A DNA stretch of 8,984 bases from Treponema sp. (GTDB lineage: Bacteria; Spirochaetota; Spirochaetia; Treponematales; Breznakiellaceae). The stretch is from positions 1 to 8,984 of the forward strand of contig JAISFT010000101.1 in the NCBI GenBank assembly GCA_031263435.1, given 5' to 3'. This document shows positions 5,880 to 8,984 of the stretch, one piece after another. Under the pieces are notes generated by a model that saw nothing but the letters and a program-made list of their open reading frames with translations, had not been told where the DNA came from and made no database searches. The translations under genes and the position numbers were made by a program. Numbering within the stretch: position 1 is the first letter of the stretch; each line of letters begins with the position of its first letter.

Positions 5880-5891
5880 GACGCTGTTGAA

Positions 5892-5921
5892 ACTATACCT
5901 GGCGGGACGATTTTTTGTCAA
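5892..5921 (-). promoter_or_regulatory. Sigma-70 promoter of tRNA-Ala
   Basis: On the minus strand a perfect TTGACA (5916-5921) is followed after 18 bases by TATAGT (5892-5897). Transcription would start about 6 bases before the mature tRNA. Between this promoter and rlmB lie two small hairpins (CACC/GGTG at 5937-5949 and GTCGC/GCGAC at 5949-5965) without a T-run, so rlmB read-through into the tRNA is possible. Confidence 0.8.
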
Positions 5922-5967
5922 GCGCCCTGGCGGCAGCACCTTAGTGGTGTCGCCTTGGTAGCGACGC

Positions 5968-6753
5968 CTAATGGCGGTCTTTGTTTTTGCGGCTTCCCCC
6001 GCTGCCGGCGCTGCTTTGTTGGCGGACTGCCTCGTAGAGGAGGATGCCTGCGGCTACCGAGACGTTAAGGGAATCGATGCGTCCTCTGCGGAGGCCGCTG
6101 CCGGGGCTTCGGGAGGGGACGGAGACCATGCGGTCGCAGCGTTCCGCCAGCAGCCGGGATATGCCTTCCCCTTCGCTCCCCAGGACCAGGGCGGTGCGGC
6201 CTCCCAGTTCAACGGTAGGGGCCGGATCGCCGTCCATGTCCGCTCCGTAGATCCAGAAGCCCGCGTTTTTCAGGTCCTCCGCGGCCCGGACCAGGTTGGC
6301 CACCTCTGCGGCGGGCACCCAGTCCACGGCGCCGGCGCTGGTTTTGGAGATTACCTCCGCATGTTTGGCGTTGCGCCGGTCCCGGCTTACTACCAGGTCT
6401 ACGCCAAACTGGTCGCAGGAACGGAGGATGGCCCCGTAGTTGTGGGGGTCCGTAATTTCGTCCAGGATAAGGACCAGAGAGTCCTTTTTTTCCCCCAGGG
6501 TTTCGATGAACTCGTCCAGGCTTATGTCCGCCCGCGGCCCGGTGTCCGGTATCTCCAGGGCGATGCCCCGGTGGTCCGCCGCCAGATGGTCCAGATCGTG
6601 GGTTCCTACCCGGTCCACCCGTACTTTATGGGCGGAGGCCAGGGACAGGATTTCCCGGGCCCGGGGTCCTGCCTTGGCAAGCAGGACAGGACCGTGGGGC
6701 TTGCCGGATTTGATGCGTTCTTCGATAGCGTGAAAACCTGTAAGGTAGCTCAT
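5968..6753 (-). CDS. rlmB: 23S rRNA (guanosine-2'-O)-methyltransferase RlmB (SpoU/TrmH family)
   Basis: The product has 261 residues, a normal length for RlmB, which methylates the 2'-OH of a guanosine (G2251 in E. coli numbering) in the peptidyl-transferase P-loop of 23S rRNA using S-adenosylmethionine. The N-terminal substrate-binding domain begins MSYLTGFHAIEERI. The SPOUT knot follows with motif 1 LDEITDPHNYGAILRSC (N105, R111), motif 2 LVLGSEGEGIS (about 189-199) and motif 3 IDSLNVSVAAGILLYE (S228-L-N-V-S). Between motifs 2 and 3 the text SVPSRSPGSGLRRGRIDSLNVS is several residues longer than the usual short IPM-G link, with extra basic residues. The C-terminus is a low-complexity Ser/Gly/Arg tail. 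ATG 6751-6753 has AGAGG about eight bases upstream. It starts 22 bases after the fucU stop and appears to be the last protein gene of the operon. Confidence 0.92.
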   Translation of the reverse strand: MSYLTGFHAIEERIKSGKPHGPVLLAKAGPRAREILSLASAHKVRVDRVGTHDLDHLAADHRGIALEIPDTGPRADISLDEFIETLGEKKDSLVLILDEITDPHNYGAILRSCDQFGVDLVVSRDRRNAKHAEVISKTSAGAVDWVPAAEVANLVRAAEDLKNAGFWIYGADMDGDPAPTVELGGRTALVLGSEGEGISRLLAERCDRMVSVPSRSPGSGLRRGRIDSLNVSVAAGILLYEAVRQQSSAGSGGSRKNKDRH

Positions 6754-6775
6754 GGTAGTGCCTCTGTTTCTGCCG

Positions 6776-7210
6776 CTATGGTTGTGTTACTACCACTCCC
6801 TTTTTCAGGATGATATTGGCATAGCGGGCCGGCTCCCCGGTGGCCAAAGCGGCATAAGCGGCGGCCCCCCGCTTGTAGAAGTCGAATCTGTTGATGGCGC
6901 AGTCCCGAACATCTGCCTGATGTGTTCTGATGATCTGCCGGTACTTGCCCCAAATTTCGGGGACGTAGGGATCTCCGGGCTGGACTTCCATCAGGATCAC
7001 CGGCTGTTCGACATAGGTGTCCAGGGGCATAAAGCGGAGTATGACGTCAAGAAGTTCCGGTATGCCGTGGCCGTCGCAGCGGATAAGCCGTCCGGGATGG
7101 CCAAGACGGGGATAGTTTCCGTCGCAGATAAGCAGTTCATCCCCATGCCCCATTTCCATCAAGGTCATCAAAAGTTCCGGTCCCAGAATTGCAGGGATGT
7201 TTTTTAACAT
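6776..7210 (-). CDS. fucU: FucU/RbsD-family sugar mutarotase
   Basis: The product has 144 residues, close to E. coli FucU, with clear similarity along its whole length: MLKNIPAILGPELLMTLMEM, then GHGDELLICDGNYP, VIRADG-like LIRCDGHGIPELL, INRFDFYKRG and the final YANIILKKGVV. FucU interconverts the alpha and beta anomers of L-fucose and related pyranoses; the conserved H22 and D30 and the C-terminal Tyr-containing strand form the active site. ATG 7208-7210 has a perfect AGGAGG six bases upstream and begins 12 bases after the stop of the upstream RNA-hydrolase gene. No fucose or ribose uptake or catabolic gene is visible, so the natural sugar is unknown. RbsD is the sister family, but the sequence fits FucU better. 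Confidence 0.9.
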   Translation of the reverse strand: MLKNIPAILGPELLMTLMEMGHGDELLICDGNYPRLGHPGRLIRCDGHGIPELLDVILRFMPLDTYVEQPVILMEVQPGDPYVPEIWGKYRQIIRTHQADVRDCAINRFDFYKRGAAAYAALATGEPARYANIILKKGVVVTQP

Positions 7211-7222
7211 GATCGCCTCCTG

Positions 7223-8632
7223 TTATGTTAGATCGTATGTTTGCCCGTAACGGACAATTTCTGTTTGGGGGAACCCATGTTCCGCCAAATATTTCTTAAA
7301 CGCCTGCTGGGCGTCAGGTTCGCCGTGGACCAGGAAGATCTTTTTAAGGCGGGAGGTATCGAGGCTTTGGAGCCACAGCAGGGCCTCTGCATAATCGGCA
7401 TGGGCGCTAAAGGCGTTGATCTCTTCCACCCCGGCCCGGCGTTTAAGCCATTGGCCGTGGATTTTTACTTCCTCCGCCCGGTCCCGAATCCGCCGTCCCA
7501 GGGTGTTTTCTGCCATGTAACCTACCAGGAGGATGGTGGTATGGGGATCTCCGATGTTGTGGATCAGGTGGTGCTGTATCCGCCCGGCTTCGCACATGCC
7601 GTCGGCGGAGATGATGATCAGGGGGCCCTTGCGGTCGTTGAGGGCCTTGGATTCATCAACACTGGTGGTAAAGTTAAGGCTGTTGAACCCAAAGGGATTC
7701 TTGTGGTGCTTGATGAAGGCTTCTTTGATTTCCTCATCGTAACATTCGGGGTGTACCTGGAAGATGGTGGTGGCATTGGTTGCCATAGGTGAATCAACGT
7801 AAATAGGAATTTCCGGAATTACCCCGTCATCCACGAGGAGGTGGAAGTAATAGACCAGCTCCTGGGTCCGCTCGATGGCGAAGGAGGGGATGAGTATTTT
7901 CCCCTTCTGTTCCACCATGCGGGTGGCTACCGCGGCGAGTTTTTTTTCCGCGTTGTGCTTATCGTCGTGGCGGCGGTTGCCGTAGGTGCTTTCCAGCACC
8001 AGGTAATCCGGCGCCGGGGGGATCGCCGGGTTACGGATAATCGGTTTTCCCTTGCGGCCCAGATCCCCGGTGCAGAGAATACGGATCGGGCTGCCGTTTC
8101 TTTTCACGGTGATGGAGGCCATAGCGGACCCCAGGATGTGTCCGGCATCGTAGAATTCCAGGTTTATTCCGTCGCCGATGTACAGGGGACGGTTGTAGGA
8201 AACGCCCAGGATCTGGCTGGTGGCCTGGATGGCGTCCTTTTCGGAATACAGGGGCTCCCAGTCGAATTTTTCGCCTTTTTTGCGGGCCTGGCCCCGCAGG
8301 TAGATGGCGTCCCTGGCCTGGATATGGGCGGAGTCCATCATGATAAGGCTGGCGATATCCCGTGTGGCGGGGGTGGCGTAGATGTTCCCCTTATAGCCGT
8401 TTTTGACAAGCAGGGGGAAGAGGCCGCAGTGGTCAAGGTGGCCGTGGGTAAGGATGGCCGCCTCAATCCGGTCCGGCTCTATGCCCAGGGTCCGGTTTTT
8501 CCGGTCCGCCTCCGCCCGGGAACCCTGGAAGGCTCCGCAATCTATAAGATAGCTTGCCCCGTCTATTTCCAGTACATGTTTGGAACCGGTGACTTCCTCC
8601 GCTGCTCCAAGGGAATAGAAGTTCATTTTCAT
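7223..8632 (-). CDS. MBL-fold/beta-CASP RNA-processing hydrolase (YSH1/CPSF-73-like)
   Basis: The product has 469 residues, the standard length for bacterial beta-CASP proteins of this type. Metal ligands of the metallo-beta-lactamase fold are intact: H63xHxDH68 (LTHGHLDHCG), H165 in DAGHILGSA, and D190 in CTGDLGRKG. The beta-CASP domain then shows ESTYGNR, PSFAIERTQEL, and SADGMCEAGRIQHHL. The C-terminal RMMBL part has FSAHADYAEAL and IFLVHGEPDA. Proteins of this group bind two zinc ions and cut or trim RNA in the cytoplasm. ATG 8630-8632 is chosen because the protein begins at the usual first strand (MNFYSLGAAEEVTGS); the ribosome site is weak, with GGGAAG 12 bases upstream, and a second ATG lies two codons in. 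It starts four bases past the stop of the SPOR gene, implying co-transcription and coupling. Confidence 0.92.
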   Translation of the reverse strand: MKMNFYSLGAAEEVTGSKHVLEIDGASYLIDCGAFQGSRAEADRKNRTLGIEPDRIEAAILTHGHLDHCGLFPLLVKNGYKGNIYATPATRDIASLIMMDSAHIQARDAIYLRGQARKKGEKFDWEPLYSEKDAIQATSQILGVSYNRPLYIGDGINLEFYDAGHILGSAMASITVKRNGSPIRILCTGDLGRKGKPIIRNPAIPPAPDYLVLESTYGNRRHDDKHNAEKKLAAVATRMVEQKGKILIPSFAIERTQELVYYFHLLVDDGVIPEIPIYVDSPMATNATTIFQVHPECYDEEIKEAFIKHHKNPFGFNSLNFTTSVDESKALNDRKGPLIIISADGMCEAGRIQHHLIHNIGDPHTTILLVGYMAENTLGRRIRDRAEEVKIHGQWLKRRAGVEEINAFSAHADYAEALLWLQSLDTSRLKKIFLVHGEPDAQQAFKKYLAEHGFPQTEIVRYGQTYDLT

Positions 8633-8636
8633 GGGC

Positions 8637-8984
8637 TTAATTTTCTTCCCGAATCAGGGCTTCTGTAAAGCCCACCCTGCCGAGAAGCCGGGCAAGGGCG
8701 GGTATGTCCTGGGCCGGAACCCCCGGAATAACGACACGGATATAATCCCCATAACGCTCGTAGATAGGGCGGAAGCCTACGGTAGTCAGCCGGTCGGAGG
8801 CTTCTGTGGCGTGCCAGGTATTCTGATACGATCCTACCTGAACCCGGTAGGTTTTGCCGCTCCTTATGGCATCTTCGTTGGGTATATAGGGCCGGATCAG
8901 GGCAGTTCCCCGGTCCACTATGGGCGGCAGGGGGGAAGGTTCGGTTTGCCGGGGCTGGACCGGTTGTACGGGCTGTACTGTCTG
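8637..8984 (-). CDS. SPOR-domain protein, C-terminal part (continues beyond the window)
   Basis: The minus-strand frame is open to the end of the window, so this is the last 115 residues of a longer protein; the GTG at 8916-8918 is in-frame but internal. The visible part starts with a Pro/Gln/Val-rich linker containing repeated VQP units, then a SPOR domain of about 75 residues. Its first strand is YRVQVGSYQNTWHA, followed by a helix (EASDRL), GFRPIYERYGDYIRVVIPG and a final helix to the C-terminus. SPOR domains bind denuded glycan strands of septal peptidoglycan, usually in envelope proteins anchored by an N-terminal membrane segment or lipobox, which would lie outside this window. It ends four bases before the RNA-hydrolase start and is the earliest visible gene of the operon. 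Confidence 0.85.
   Translation of the reverse strand, partial: QTVQPVQPVQPRQTEPSPLPPIVDRGTALIRPYIPNEDAIRSGKTYRVQVGSYQNTWHATEASDRLTTVGFRPIYERYGDYIRVVIPGVPAQDIPALARLLGRVGFTEALIREEN

Noticed and set aside
5971..6813. 280-codon plus-strand frame opposite rlmB
   Set aside because: It is antisense to a firmly identified gene, with no domain; mirror frames like this are common in GC-rich genes.
7841..8668. 275-codon plus-strand frame opposite the beta-CASP gene
   Set aside because: The minus-strand gene has all metal-binding motifs; the plus frame shows none and is an antisense shadow.
1..8984. CRISPR array
   Set aside because: No regularly spaced repeats of 20-40 bases were seen; the repeats present are inverted or short tandem copies.

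Overview
The window looks like a piece of a spirochaete chromosome, most like the GC-richer host-associated Treponema. The genus call is inference from protein style and gene mix, not from a diagnostic marker. Most coding sequence is GC-rich (40 of 60 bases at 781-840). One block, about 3420-5560, is clearly AT-rich (20 of 60 at 4501-4560) and stands out as probably acquired.

Left part, plus strand: the 3' portion of a type I restriction-modification methylase-like gene (hsdM, entering from outside the window) is followed one base later by a specificity-subunit-like gene (hsdS). The methylase has lost canonical residues at three conserved sites, and the specificity subunit has a shortened second target-recognition domain. 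No restriction (hsdR) gene is visible. The gap after hsdS (2220-2633) carries a GC palindrome and a roughly 226-bp MITE-like element with 16-bp perfect terminal inverted repeats and a near-perfect 9-bp flanking duplication.

Middle part: a minus-strand NfsA-like nitroreductase is followed by a decayed plus-strand DUF2141-like remnant behind a good-looking promoter. Next comes a minus-strand two-gene cassette: an AAA/ABC-type ATPase with a consensus promoter and an almost leaderless transcript start, translationally linked to a PIN-like nuclease that starts with GTG. This ATPase-nuclease pair is the most interesting unit in the window. It has the architecture of a small defence or toxin module, but I cannot match it to a named system. 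A tRNA-Ala(GGC) with its own promoter and a downstream hairpin terminator lies just upstream of it.

Right part, all minus strand and closely spaced, so probably one operon transcribed leftward: a SPOR-domain cell-envelope protein (5' part outside the window), a beta-CASP metallo-beta-lactamase-fold RNA hydrolase, a FucU-type sugar mutarotase and the 23S rRNA methyltransferase RlmB. These are ordinary chromosomal genes, so the window shows a core operon and a tRNA next to an accessory patch of defence-like genes, mobile repeats and gene remnants.
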